Shown here piece after piece: positions 1 through 11,164 of a DNA stretch of 64,000 nucleotides (positions are counted from its first letter, which is position 1; each line of letters starts with the position of its first letter). The notes beneath the pieces were generated by a model. The model saw only the letters and a list, made by a program, of their open reading frames with translations. It ran no database searches and was not told where the DNA came from. The translations under genes and the position numbers were made by a program. Source of the stretch: Leptobrachium leishanense (taxonomy: Eukaryota > Chordata > Amphibia > Anura > Megophryidae); the NCBI GenBank assembly GCA_009667805.1, contig CM019067.1:67440637-67504636 (forward strand), read 5' to 3'.

Positions 1-746
1 TTCTGATCTCCTGTTTACCAGACCCTCGGCTTTGATTATATGGACTTTGATTATTTGCTACTGACCTACGACCTCTGGATTGGAATTTGGATTTGCCTCT
101 GGAATTACCCCTTTTGGTACTGCGCTTGAGAACCTTCCTTTTTTTTTACTTCTACCTGACTTTTTGTTACCAATACTCTGCCATATATTTCCAAGGACTT
201 CCATTATTAACCTAGGACCTCTGCTTCCACCATTTCCCTGGACTACAATTCTTACCAACCTCAGACTGCCACTATCCTACAGCACACCAGTGGTCCAGAT
301 TTCAGCCCCTTTTGTTATCCAGACTATTCTGGTGTGTTCTCGATGTTCTTTAGTAATCCTATTGCATTGTATTCTGTGAAGTTCCCTCTCCAGTATCTGA
401 GATTAATCATATTCCTGTAGTGTCCCTCTGTCTCTATCCTAGATATATATATATATATATATACACACACATCAATCAGCCCCTTTCCTGCCCTGTTGAT
501 TTCTCTGTTATTAGTTAGTCCCATTCTCTGGTCTTGCCCTCTGTGTTTTATTAATATCCAGTGTCTACCTGTTTTCTTGTCTCACCCAGCTACTTATATT
601 TACTTTTATTCTGTATTGCCTTTTGTTGAGATCCCTTCTGTGATATTCTAAAATAAACCCATATTGGATCTTACTTGCCTGTTCCACCTTTGTGCTACAG
701 CACAATAAACGTGACCCCCTGCAACCCCGTACACTGGTTATAACAG
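1..746 (+). repeat. Possible 3' part of an LTR (unassigned)
   Basis: Pyrimidine-rich, low-coding sequence with two AATAAA-type signals near 650 and 704 and a terminus reading tataaca at about 740-746. This layout (CT-rich body, polyadenylation signal, terminal ...ACA) resembles the end of a vertebrate Ty3/Gypsy-type LTR. No start, partner LTR, primer-binding site or coding region is visible because the window begins inside it, so the assignment is weak. Confidence 0.28.
441..470. repeat. (AT)n/(AC)n microsatellite
   Basis: A run of AT dinucleotides passes into AC dinucleotides. Confidence 0.9.
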
Positions 747-799
747 GTCCATGGATGGTATAATGGACATTAAGAAGATTTTACTGGAATTCTGTCCTT

Positions 800-1219
800 C
801 CTACTTTAGCGCTTACGATTTGAAAATGTATTTGTTTATTTATAAAGGATTTTACCCGGAAGGATACATTGAGATTTCTCTCGTTTTCAAGTATGTCCTG
901 GGTTCAAGAGCATTGAAGTGTTACAGTTACAGAAATACAAAGTAATAAAATGCAAGATATTAAAAAAAAAAAAAAACACAAATATACAGATTAACAGAAA
1001 ATAAATATGTAGGAAATAGTCATTATGTTACATGTTTACAGGTGCATTCTGTTTTGAGGTATGTTAGTAAGGAGCTCTTGAGTGACTTAAGACTGGGGGA
1101 AGATTTGAAGGTGTCTGGGAGGTTATTCCATAATTGTGGTGCTCTGTAAGAAAATGAGGATCGAGCCACTGTCTTTTTGCATTGTGCTATTGCAAGTCAG
1201 GTGTTGGTCCTGCATTGGA
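800..1219 (-). mobile_element. L2/Rex-like LINE 3' end, left flank of the L1
   Basis: Read on the minus strand, 1040-1219 encodes the end of a LINE polyprotein, including FSYRAPQLWNNLPDTFK, the usual LINE C-terminal motif (F-S-x-AAP-x-LWN-x-LP). Below about 960 comes an untranslated tail ending in the recurring motif caatgtatccttcc and a taaataaa-like run. The same tail recurs near 11270 and 18140. An L1 is inserted in it at 1220-1232, and the coding frame seems to resume at 5740-5810. Subfamily uncertain. Confidence 0.6.
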
Positions 1220-1375
1220 AATAAGGGAGTTAGGGGGCGTGTCTGACCGCCATGAGGAGTAGGCGCGAGGAGCTCCGGAGACACGCTGCACTAGTCCACC
1301 TAAAGCGGCAGTTTAAAGCGGCGGATCCCCGCGATTTCGGGTGAGCGTTGATTCGGAAGAGTGGGGGAACAGTCC

Positions 1376-3570
1376 ATGGCTCCACCGAAGGGCACCCGAG
1401 GCCAGGAGGGACCGGGATCGGTCCGAAAAGTAAAAGCCCTAAATTTCCAAGATGGCGGCTCCCGAGATGCTCACCCGCCCAGCTCTTTGGACGGCTCCGA
1501 GGAAGGTATGATACCACTTCCCCTTGAGCACGCTCCAGCCTCAGAAACTCAGATTAGAGCACTACTGGGGGAATTAACCCTTTCGCTGCTGAGGCTTTTC
1601 CCGCCCCTATGCTGAGGTCATTTTTACCTGTTTTGCGCATCATGTTTAAACGTGTTTTGAAGGCTTATTTTAGTATATGACCCAGACATATTATATATCG
1701 TTCTTTCCGTCAGACTCAGTAGATTCATAATATGTCATTATTATATGTATACGTTATGTCATGTCTGTATATTATAACAAAAAATGCAATAAAATATGTA
1801 TTTTCAATAATTTACAATGTGTAAAGTGTTTTTTTCCACATTTTAACATGCGAGCAATTGCGGTTATATTTTGTATGGGGTGCGCTTGTTAAAAAAATTA
1901 GAGATGGGGTCTCGTTACATTTTTTTTTGGGGAAAATGACACTATTTTTAACAAACGCACCGCATACAAAAATCGTTAGTGCAGCATCATTGTTCACATT
2001 ATAATTGAAATGGGAACAATATTGCTGCATTAACAAACCAAAAAAAAAAAAAAAGTGTTTATTTTTTTTTTTAATTTTTGTTTTTAATTTTTTTTAATTT
2101 TTTTTTTCATTTTTTTTTTTTTTTTACAAAATTTTTCACTTTCATGTTTGGTATCGTTGGAACGGCCATGCTCTGGCCGATCCAACGATACCAAAATTTA
2201 ACCCCTAGCTGCCACGGATCGGGAGATAGGGAGTTCATTGGAACTCCCTATCTCCACAGTTGGTGGCAGTTAGGGGTTAAGTCTAGGACTGGCGTCATCG
2301 TGCTACGCACGATGACGCCAGTCCTCTGGGGGAGTTCCCGGAGGCTTGGCCGACATCCAAGATGTCGGCCAGCTCCGGGAAAGGATCGCGAACCGGCGAT
2401 TTCAGCGCCGATTCGCGATCCAGCTCCCCAGGGGTTAATGCCAGGCATCATTTGGAAGGGCAGGCTGTGCCCTTCCAAATGATGCCTGGGTTAACCCCCT
2501 GTGCGCCGCCGATCGGGAGGGAGAGAGGTCCGAAGGACCTCCCCCCCCTCCCTTTCAGGCGCCTCCTCCGCACATGCGGGGGGGCGCCTGAATTAGGTGT
2601 CATCGCGCCCCCGCGATGACACCTAATTCTGGCGGCTGCTGGTTCGGATGCCGGGCTGACATCCAGGATGTCAGCCCGCACCGGAGGGGCCAGCGATCGG
2701 CCGGAACCCGGCCGAACGCTGACCCCGATGGGAGGACGCGCTCAGCGCGTCCTCCGCATACCAGCGGGACTGCTGAGGACGCGCTGAGCGTGTCCTCAGC
2801 AGTGAAGTGGTTAAGAGATACCCTGCAAAACGACTTTAAAAATATAGTGGCTGAACTGCATAAAGATTTGGACCTGGGAGACCGAACGGATCAGTTAGAG
2901 GCCAAAACCGATGATCTTTGTTTGGCACACAATGAACTTGTTGACGCTTTTAAAGAACTTAAAGCATCCCATGAATCACAAGGAGCTAAACTGGCTGATT
3001 TAGAGGACCGCTCTAGGAGAAATAATATAAGAATCAGAGCGGTCCCAGAGTCTGTAAAAACGGAAGGCCTGCGAGACTATTTTCAGTGTCTTTTTCAAAC
3101 TTTACTTCCTGAGGCCTCTGAACTCGACCTCCAGCTGGATAGAGCCCATAGGGTCCCCAGGCCTAAACATCTGACTTCCTTCACATCTCGTGATATCCTG
3201 GTGAGAGTGCACTTTTTTAAGGTGAAGGAGAATTTGTTGTCGGAAGCCCGTAAGCATGGGTCCCTTCCTGAGCCATTCTCGGAGGTTCGGATTTCCAGAC
3301 TTATCCTTTAGCCACGATGGCTAAGCGACGTGAATTTGGCTCGGTCACAAAGACGTTAAGGAACCATGATATTCAATAAGCTGGGGATATCCAACCAAAC
3401 TACTAGTGTGGAGACAGGGGAAACTGCACGTTCTGCTGGACCCCCTGACGGGCCTTCGTACCCTAAAGGAGTGGGCACTAAAAGAGGAATTCATCCCCCC
3501 AAGACAGAACCCGCCATCACCCTCGAAAGTATCCCCCGAGTGGCACAGGGTTAACACCGTCAAATGAGAA
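1376..3570 (+). pseudogene. L1 ORF1 (RNA-binding protein), interrupted
   Basis: ORF1 proteins of L1 bind the element RNA and act as chaperones. The start is the ATG at 1376 (MAPPKGTRGQ). The frame is open to the TTAA at 1574, where a 1.2-kb DNA element lies, and continues in the same frame at 2811-3311. After the insertion come a heptad-rich coiled coil (about 2860-3000), then LEDRSRRNNIRIRAVPES, the hallmark of the L1 ORF1 RRM domain. A stop at 3309-3311 and further frameshifts break the C-terminal domain, whose remains (YPTKLLV, LKEWALKEEF) can be read in another frame to about 3570. Precise loss of the DNA element would restore the frame across its target, but the later breaks would remain. 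Confidence 0.85.
1574..2814 (+). mobile_element. TTAA palindrome-array element, copy A (piggyBac-like, non-autonomous)
   Basis: Flanked by TTAA at 1574-1577 and 2811-2814. The ends are inverted: ttaaccctttcgctgctgag at left and, reading inward from the right, ttaaccacttcactgctgag. TTAA targets with CC-starting ends are typical of piggyBac-type elements. The left half (1578-2140) is AT-rich. From 2147 to 2802 the DNA is an almost unbroken row of hairpins: 2147-2195, 2197-2280 (two nested stems), 2285-2325, 2347-2371, 2383-2421, 2441-2489, 2526-2540, 2557-2591, 2591-2628, 2652-2678, 2697-2715, 2731-2755 and 2771-2802. No transposase is encoded; short open frames here are by-products of the palindromes. 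Confidence 0.88.
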
Positions 3571-3959
3571 GCGGTTACAGAGCTCGTTATGCTGAGATGA
3601 CCCCCAACTGGAGTTGATACCGTTGACCTGAAATCTAATGGATGTTAATATTGAGGTGGAGATGGCGTCTTTCCGAAGACTCAAGGTTATGTACTTGGTC
3701 ATGGCGCGACCACCCCTCCTCCCTCCGTGGCTATGGGGCGAGCTGTTAGGTGAACTCAGCTCTAGGAGGCAGAATTTGGTGTGCATGGATGGAGTGTCTT
3801 TCGCTCCCAGTTTTTTTCTTGTTTGCTCCTTTTTTCTTCTCTTCTTTTCCTGGAGCCCAAGCTCTCTTTTTTTCTTATTTGGTTGACCTTGCCCAGTTGG
3901 CGGGAATCAAGATAAAGATGCCTCAAATCCGAGGAGCGAGCCTGGTGTGACTATCCTGT

Positions 3960-5720
3960 ATGAAGTTGTTTTCATTGAATGTTAAGGGACTGAACATCCC
4001 ACACAAAAGACACTCGTTGTACGCAGACCTCAAGTCAGCCTCGCCGGACATTGTTTGCTTACAGGAGACCCACTTCAAGAGCCAAGCACATCCACGGTTA
4101 TACCTACCGCAATACTCTACCCAACTGCATGAAACATCGCCGACGAAATCCAGAGGTGTATCAATCCTTTTTCGCAAGAGAGTAGCATTTCAACTCATCC
4201 ACAAGCTGGTGGACCTTAATGGTAGATTCATAGATTCCTTCTACTGGTTTGTTCTCTGAATCACACAGTGTACACCATTGCGAACATATATTGCCCGAAT
4301 GACTTGCAGTGACCGTTCCTGGGAAAGGTCTTGAACCGACTGAAAAGTATCTCCTCGGGCAGGCAAATCGTTTGTGGGGACCTTAATCTTTCCCTGGACA
4401 TATCTCCAACGATGTCTAAAAGACTGAGATCTGAGAGGCAGCAGAACGCTGCATTGCTGGCAGGACACCATTTTTTCGACGCGTGGAGACTACTTCATCC
4501 GGGCGAAGTAGATCACACTTTTTCTTCCATGGCACATAGCGTATATTCTAGTATCGACTACATGCTGGTGAAAGGTGAAATGTTGAGTCAAATACGGGAC
4601 TGCATAATTGGTGCCATATCATGGTCGGACCATGCACCTGTTACTTTATGCTTATCTGATTGTTATGAGTCCCATGGCAGCTAAACAAATCTTTGTTAGC
4701 TAATGTGGAGGTGAGGGAGGAGATACGCCTCACCCTAAATAATTATTTTAAAGAAAATGTTTCGCCTGAATTATCGGTGGGGACGATCTGGCAAGCCCAT
4801 AAAGCAGTGATAAGAGGTATTTTGATTAAATGGGGGGCTAGGATCAAAAGGCACTACACGGAACTGAGAATATCGCTATTGAGAGACATAGATAAGGCAG
4901 ACACTGACCACAAAAGATTGCAGACTAGAGATTCCCTGGCCAAGGTGACAGAATTGCGCAAAAAGCTTATTGCCATGGACAAACTGGACTACTCTTGGGC
5001 CCTTAGACGACTGAAGGCTAAATGCTATATATAAAGTAATAAAACGAGGTGTATCAATCCTTATTCACAAGAGAGTAGCGTTTCAACTCATCCACAAGCT
5101 GGTGGACCCAAATGGTAGATTCCTTCTACTGGTTTGTTCTCTGAATCACACAGGGACACATAGGGACAGCCAATCCCGCATCCCACAGATGTTAGATGCG
5201 AAGGGCAATCTTCACTTCCAACCGAGGCGCATTGCGGAATGCTTCGCAGACTATTATATGGCTTTGTACAATCTGGGCGGCGACATAGACACACATTTCC
5301 CCGACACTGACTGATATAGTACCGAAAAGCTTTGAAGACGATAATAGGAAATTTTGATGCGCATCACTGGGTGAGGCACGAAAAAAACTATTATATAGAT
5401 GGTACTTAACGCCCGATAGAGAAAGTCAAATCAAGAAGGGTACAACACCAAATTGTTGGAGATGTGGGGGGACAGGAGGTTCTTACTTCCATATATGGTG
5501 GTCATGCCCCAAGATAGAGGCCTGGTGGAGAGAAGTGGCGCAAATGAGTTCTAGTATCATCGGCGGCACCATAGATCCCCTACCAGAGATCCTATTAATT
5601 CAATTGTTTCCTACATCCCTATCCAGACACCAAAAACAACTATTGGCTCATATTTTATCTATAGCTTTGCTACTAGTAGCGGCCAGGTGGAAATCGGGGG
5701 ATATTCCTTCTGTTTAAAAA
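3960..5720 (+). pseudogene. L1 ORF2 remnant: endonuclease plus C-terminus, RT deleted
   Basis: ORF2 normally encodes an APE-type endonuclease and reverse transcriptase. The start at 3960 (MKLFSLNVKGLN) and DIVCLQETHF mark the endonuclease N-terminus. After a frameshift near 4258, RQIVCGDLNLSL and SDHAPVTL (4331-4684) supply later catalytic motifs. A linker follows to about 5034, then a 110-bp piece copied from the endonuclease region, then more linker (5160-5310, ADYYMALYNL). At about 5320 the sequence jumps to the C-terminal cysteine region (CWRCGGTGGSYFHIWWSC, 5450-5515) and ends near 5717. The whole reverse transcriptase core, including the FADD motif, is absent. Non-functional. Confidence 0.85.
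5040..5155 (+). repeat. Internal duplication of the L1 endonuclease segment
   Basis: 5046-5155 repeats 4156-4262 in the same orientation, about 95% identical; the first copy has an extra 9 bp (tcatagatt-type repeat). It interrupts the ORF2 linker and has no place in a normal L1, so it probably arose by template switching or a later rearrangement. Confidence 0.85.
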
Positions 5721-5739
5721 AAAAATAATAAGGGAGTTA

Positions 5740-5810
5740 ACAGAAGCAAATGGGCAGCTATAAAAGCTTTCCCATTCCTTTTATTATAGGATAGGCAGGG
5801 GTCAAGCCCT
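5740..5810 (-). mobile_element. L2-like LINE, continuation beyond the L1
   Basis: The minus-strand frame reads LLTPLFQCRTNT, which fits the segment just upstream of the LINE C-terminus seen at 1040-1219. This supports the L1 having inserted into this LINE. Confidence 0.45.
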
Positions 5811-5934
5811 AAAAAATGACACGCGGGAACTCATCAAAACTTCTCACCCCAATCAGGAATTGTCATCATGCACTGGATACAAGCACAAACTCAATTCTGA
5901 AAATATGATTTAATATATATATATATATGTATAT

Positions 5935-6135
5935 AGATTAGATAGGCAATGCTAGTTCAGATGCCAAAATCTCGAGTATAGCAGTACGTGGTGATACCTT
6001 TTTTATTGGACTAATGTTACATTTAAAAGACAAGCTTTCGAGAGTGTAACTTCTCTTCCTCAGGTCTGGAAGCTACTGATCAGTACCTTAAAATTGAACA
6101 TTAAGGGGCACATGGGTGGGGGTAGGTGTCATAAA
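5935..6135 (-). mobile_element. Penelope-like terminal fragment
   Basis: The block with ggtgatacc, a poly-T and ttggactaa, then cttcctcagg, looks like the terminal repeat of a Penelope-like retroelement. On the minus strand it carries a hammerhead-like core (next entry). No coding sequence is present. Confidence 0.45.
6031..6066 (-). ncRNA. Degenerate hammerhead-ribozyme-like motif
   Basis: On the minus strand: CTGAGGA (6063-6057), one extra A, a GAGA/TCTC stem II, then GAAA and a downstream GT. Stem I pairing is not evident, so it is probably inactive. Hammerheads of this kind are known from Penelope-like elements. Confidence 0.4.
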
Positions 6136-6465
6136 TGGTGAGAGTCAAACGGTATGGTCAAAATGGGAAAATAACCACATGAGCAATCTTAGGCCCATGA
6201 AACAACAGTGATATAAAGCAACAGTGATAAGATCATGACAACTCGAAAGAAAAAAAAAACACAAGTCAGTGAAGGCTGAAAAAAACACAAAAAGCAAAAA
6301 ATTAAAGGAACAGAAGAAAAACAGAAAAAAGAACCAAGCACCAGCCAGAATTCTGAACGTTATGTGACATTATGATAATAGTTTAAAAAGCCAGAATCCA
6401 CATTGAGCCCTTCTTTTATAGTGTTAAAATATGTGATAATTTTAATTTCAAATGAAATGTGGTAT

Positions 6466-6570
6466 TCCAACCCCTTGTACACTGATCTTGCAAAGAGCTG
6501 CGGAATATGTGGCGCTATATGAATAAAGAATATATATATATATAAAGAATAAGAATAATAATAAATGTAA
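6466..6570 (+). mobile_element. L2-type LINE/SINE 3' tail
   Basis: Contains gagctgcggaatatgtggcg followed by ctatatgaataaagaatata, the same 3' end as the L2 at 17097-17155 and the SINE at 8955-9025, ending in an AT-rich simple repeat. Confidence 0.7.
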
Positions 6571-8290
6571 ACATTTCTGATATATCCATGGAAATAACCA
6601 TGCGTTACAAGTAACAGAAATGAAATGATGCGCACATTTATAAACATTCCAATGATTTTCAAAGATTTACTAGAACAAATCTGAATTCAAATTGATTATT
6701 TGACTATTAATGTAAACCTGTCATCAATAATTTATTTTTCTGTGGCATAATTCCACAAACAATGGACACTATACTGATCATAAATGGGAACAGCACCAGA
6801 CATGGCCACCACAACACTCAAAGTACAATGCCATCATATTCCCAGGATGACTTTAAGGCTGTTCCGTGCATTTGTGTTTCTAGGGGCTACAGTTCTGCAA
6901 ATTTAATTTCTAATTTCAGCAAGACCTAGTTTTGCTGTGAAACAGCAGCATAGAGAGCTGGAATGAATGGGTTAACTCTACTTACACTATACATCAAAGG
7001 ACATTGAATAATGGAGTAACTTACAGGTTCTGTAGATGATAAATTTCTTAATTTTGAACTCCATAACCCCCCAAAGTTAAAAATATAAAAATGTTAGAAG
7101 GTAGACAGGGATAAGTTAGAGGTATAGATTCAGGGAAGGATTAAGAAGGTCATTCTATATTAATAATCACATTTTTTGTACATCTTTAAATATTTTGGTT
7201 TAATTCCTTAAAATACCACACTAAATCATCTAGAATTAACAATGCGCATTTTAAATTTCCTTTTTATTTTTAAATGTCAATAATTTAAAAACCACAAAAA
7301 TCATGTATTGACATTGTAAATACGTATTTCGAACAATTTCTTGTTCAAAATATTGGGGCAAAAAGAATCAAAATGCTTATTTAAAAATGTAATGTTAACT
7401 CTTCCCACGATGCTTTAATATTGTTTGCTTTAATAGGTTTTACAGTTTCAGTTATTTTTCATGTTAGCCAAGAATAGAATGTACGATATATTCAACATGA
7501 CTTTGAATCCCCTTTTCCCCTTCCTTTAATGTAGATGCAAATCTCCAGTTGTTTATGAGTCAGCAAAGATAACTCTTAGCTGATGACACTCTTTGAGCTC
7601 TAAGAACGTGACATTCATGATTTAATCAGGTTTTATCTCCCCCGTGGCAGAAAATTGTATGATAATTTGGTCAATAGCAGTTTATAAAGACATTACTTTG
7701 TGCTTGCTTAGCAATTTATGGGACAAAGATTTATTTAAATTGAAGTTGATCTGCATATATCACAAGGTTGGAAAACAAGTTAAATAATGTATAATTCCCA
7801 ACATCAGGCTTTCAATTGGATGCGCAAAGTAACAATTCCTTGTCAAGATGATCAGTGAGTAGTAAAATACTTTGCATTAAAATAGATTACGACTTTGATT
7901 TTTTAATAGATACCTGTCTTGTAACAGTTTAGGAATTAATGAATAAATCTCTGTGTACACAAGACTAGAAAGCAAGACACTTACTACTATACTGTCGCAA
8001 ATGAATACACACATGCTGAGGATTCAAACACCAGTAATTATTCTTAATATTATGAGAAAACAAGCATTTATGAATGAGCATGCCAATTCCTATATCAAAC
8101 ACAACAACAAATTCCTCTGAGAATAGAATTCTAAATCTCAGTCCAGTAATCTAAAGCTGAATTCAGAACTACGTCTAATTATTTAAAGGGAGATTCTGCT
8201 GGGTTTAAAATAATTGTTAATGAATACACTCTACTAAAATAAGAATATCAGCAAATTAAGCTATTTATGTATCTTCCTTCACTGCAGGGG
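6571..8290. other. Unique AT-rich DNA, no gene seen
   Basis: No convincing coding frame, terminal repeat or tandem array. Homeobox-like and GATA-like words occur around 7540-7720, compatible with non-coding regulatory DNA but not proof of it. Confidence 0.5.
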
Positions 8291-8479
8291 GTGGAAATTT
8301 CTGGGGATTGAGATCATCTCATCTTTAGGTATACGGGGTAATCCAGACATGGAGCCCATGATCGAGGTGCCTATAGGGGTGTCAACTATACCCTCCTGAC
8401 CAGGCCTAACAAGGCCAAAACTATTGTCGGGGTTGCTGCATTTCTTGTGCAGAGAGGCTTCCTTGGCTCTTCAGTTCTG

Positions 8480-9025
8480 GCCACCATATTTGGCGATACG
8501 ACTGGATGGAGTAGAGGTAACATCACTGCTCTATGACCGTGGAGACCCAGGTTCGAATCCCGGCCAGTGCACCTCTCCAGTAACGGTACATACTTGCCTG
8601 CCACACAATATCAGCTGTGGAGTCTAGTCGTAACACCTCTACCCTTCGACCGTTGAGAAGCAAGTAAAAATCCTGTTTAGCACATCCCTTCAATACAACT
8701 GGAGAAGCGAGTCTTGCCTTTATGAGATGTGAGTTCAACCTAACCACCAGGTCGCTGATCTACAATCATGGAAAGCCAACTCGATCCCACTCAGAGGATG
8801 CCACCAGCAAGTGTCCTTGGGCAAGACACCTAATGATATGGATGTGCCTACCTCACAAAATACTTGTACATCTCATAGATTTCAAATTCCCTTGGGAACA
8901 GGGTCCCCTTAATCAGGTCATATCATCCATGTGTGGTATACCAATGTATCAACACCTTGTACACTGAACTTGTAAAGCGCTGCGGAATTTGTGGCGCTAT
9001 ATAAAAAAAGGATATTAATAATAGC
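8480..9025 (+). mobile_element. tRNA-derived SINE with L2-type tail
   Basis: The head has a B-box (ggttcgaatcccggcc near 8551) like a Pol III promoter. The body contains gggcaagacacctaatg. The tail (8955-9025) holds gcgctgcggaatttgtggcg, the 3' end of L2 LINEs, which probably supplied retrotransposition. A partial copy with a different tail occurs in reverse orientation at 23001-23105. Confidence 0.72.
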
Positions 9026-9037
9026 AGCCTGATTTAC

Positions 9038-9169
9038 ATATTGAATAGTCTTCGTTGTATTGGCACCATCGAAATAAACTTTGTGAGGCCGGAGCAGGGA
9101 CCCTTCGAAGAGCAGACCACTAGTGCCGTTGATTGTTCTCGGGACCCTCACAAACCTTGTTTTTCTCAT
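9038..9169 (-). CDS. Candidate host exon, 44 codons, gene unknown
   Basis: On the minus strand a long pyrimidine tract (9212-9175) leads to an AG at 9171-9170, followed by an open block of exactly 132 bp and then GT (9037-9036, gtaaat). The block encodes MRKTRFVRVPRTINGTSG, then LLFEGSLLRPHKVYFDG and NTTKTIQY. It is richer in GC than its surroundings and its length is a multiple of three. A SINE ends 13 bp beyond the donor. I do not recognise the protein; NGT and NTT could be N-glycosylation sites of an extracellular protein. A chance open frame beside the SINE is the main alternative. Confidence 0.38.
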
Positions 9170-9179
9170 CTTAGAGAGA

Positions 9180-11160
9180 AGGCAGGCAAAAAAAAGGAAA
9201 CAAACTGAAGGCTATCCAACTAAAACGGGTAATTTTTGACAAATCTTTAACCCCTTCACTTCCAAGGTTAACAATACTCGATTTGCAAGGCACCTTACTG
9301 GCGCCCCAGTACTGAGCACAGGCAATATGGTGGAATTGTGTTTATTGTATCTATGTGACATATTAGTAATTTTAACAGTCCAGGATTAAATATTACCCTA
9401 TTAAGGTATACTATTTTTAAATGAAGATGACATAGAGTAGCTCAGTTTGTTTTGTGTATTTTAATGTAGCCATTTAATGATAAATTTCTTTACAATTTTG
9501 CAGATTTTATTTGCATTATTCCAACTCAAGTTCCAATTTTACAGGGGACATCACACTCTTTATGTGTGCAACTGCAATGCAATCCCTTCATTTCTGTTTA
9601 GCAATGTCACATGACTACAGCAATACATGTGCAACTTTTCCATTTTTGGGGAAATTAGAGGCCAAATGGTAATGGTTTTGAACTTTGAATCGAAAAAGCG
9701 ATGTCAGGATAAGAAAAAAAAATTAGACTGGTCTGCAAAATTCAGGACTGCTGGTAAATTTTATTTAATAAGTAGATTATTTATGTTTAAATAGAGTTGT
9801 GGCTGTCTGTTAGAATTGTTTTACTGCCCAAGAATGATGGGAATTGGCAATGCAACATTTTGTGTTGTAGATTATTTATTTTAGCAATAATGATCCAATA
9901 TGGGGTCTAGTCTGATCATTTTTGGTGGTTTATACCGATTGTCAAATTAATGTCTTGTCTAATTCCTAAAAAGTGCACTTAAAAGCTATAATTATATGAT
10001 TTGTGAGATGCTGGGGAAAGAAGTAATAGCAGTAGTTAAATGTAATAGTGTTGGTACAAATTATCACATTCATTGTCTCCGCTTCTACAACAATCTTTCC
10101 CATAATGTACATCTGAAATTAGAAAAAATTTGTGGATTCAACTTTTTGTACACACTGGAAAAAGAAACTGTGGTCTTTTGATTGAATCTCACTAAATATA
10201 TTGAAATTAGGCTAATAAAAATTAACCAAAATGAGCCTAATGTACAGTATTGTGTAAAACGGTATCTGTTCATCCCGAATTTCATATTTTTTGGTTTACA
10301 AAGTTAAAAATTAATTCAGAGTGATATCGGAAATCACGGTGACTGTTAGAATTTTTGTATGCTGAGATACATGTGTATTTTATTAAAATTATGCACTTAG
10401 CACCCCACTGCGAACAAAATATGTAAATACCTGAATAACAATATTAATATTTTTTATAAAATTCAATTTGCTCACATTGCAGTGTTTATAGTTTGTTAAT
10501 TAAATCAAGGACTCAATTGGAAAGGTGGTAAGATCACTTGCAGGTAATGGATCATCAAGAACACACAATCTTCCAAGATCAACAAGTCTGCTCTCAGCAA
10601 ATCCCTGCTACTGCATTGATTGTGCAATCAGTGTCTTTGTAATGTTGAATAAAAGACATATGCTTGTGGCAGCTGTCTCTGCAGATGGCTGGAGCTTTAA
10701 AAATTGATGATTTTGCATCAGTAGAAATTACGTTTCCCCAGAGTTGCTATTATAAAAAAATAGGTCAAAAAAACATAAATTTGCGCTCTTGAAAAGAAAA
10801 ATGTGTAAAGCATATTATTATTATGAATAACAATGCCCGAACAATATCTGAATTTTCCATTGTGCTGTAGGCCGGAGATTTGTCCTTGAGGGAGATGGAT
10901 GCTGAAATCTATAACACAATGAGCTGTATTCACTAAGCGGTGAATTGTCTGAAACAGCCATCTGGAATAGTAAGGTTGAAGCAGCTGAGGATGATAAATT
11001 GAAATATTGTGTTTAAGTCCAACCAGTACAACTGGTCTGGAAACTCACAGACTCATCCAAGAATCAGAAATACAATTTAGAATGAATGAACCATTTCACT
11101 ACAAAAATGTGTGCGCATGATTGTGCATTGTAATACAATGAAAAACAAAAATTAGCATAA
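9180..11160. other. Unique AT-rich DNA, no gene seen
   Basis: No transposon ends or coding frame recognised. A stretch at 10500-10720 with E-box-like words (catatg, cagctg) and a canonical-looking gattttgcat octamer is a weak candidate for regulatory DNA. Confidence 0.45.
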
Positions 11161-11164
11161 ACAC

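Larger units (their letters stand above)
1233..5726 (+). mobile_element. L1/Tx1-type LINE, 5'-complete but internally deleted and nested
   Basis: A LINE with a GC-rich 5' leader (1233-1375), ORF1, ORF2 pieces and an A-rich tail. It is bounded by a 13-bp target-site duplication, aataagggagtta, at 1220-1232 and 5727-5739, so this is one insertion with its 5' end retained. Without the nested element A it is about 3.25 kb, far short of a usual 5-6 kb L1, because the reverse transcriptase core of ORF2 is missing. It sits inside an older minus-strand L2-like LINE. Confidence 0.88.

Noticed and set aside
80..379. Coding region in the first 400 bases
   Set aside because: Pyrimidine-rich LTR-like sequence gives hydrophobic nonsense frames; no domain.
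2078..2681. Open frames on both strands in copy A
   Set aside because: They follow from the palindromes and GC-rich composition; no codon or domain signal and not preserved in copy B.
2147..2802. Series of transcription terminators or microRNA genes
   Set aside because: Stems recur in dispersed TTAA-flanked copies; nothing shows independent transcription units. Small-RNA production remains only a hypothesis.
8540..8575. tRNA gene
   Set aside because: Only a B-box-like sequence within a SINE; no complete cloverleaf or anticodon arm.
9246..9275. Further TTAA element starting ttaaccccttcac
   Set aside because: No matching opposite end or internal similarity found.
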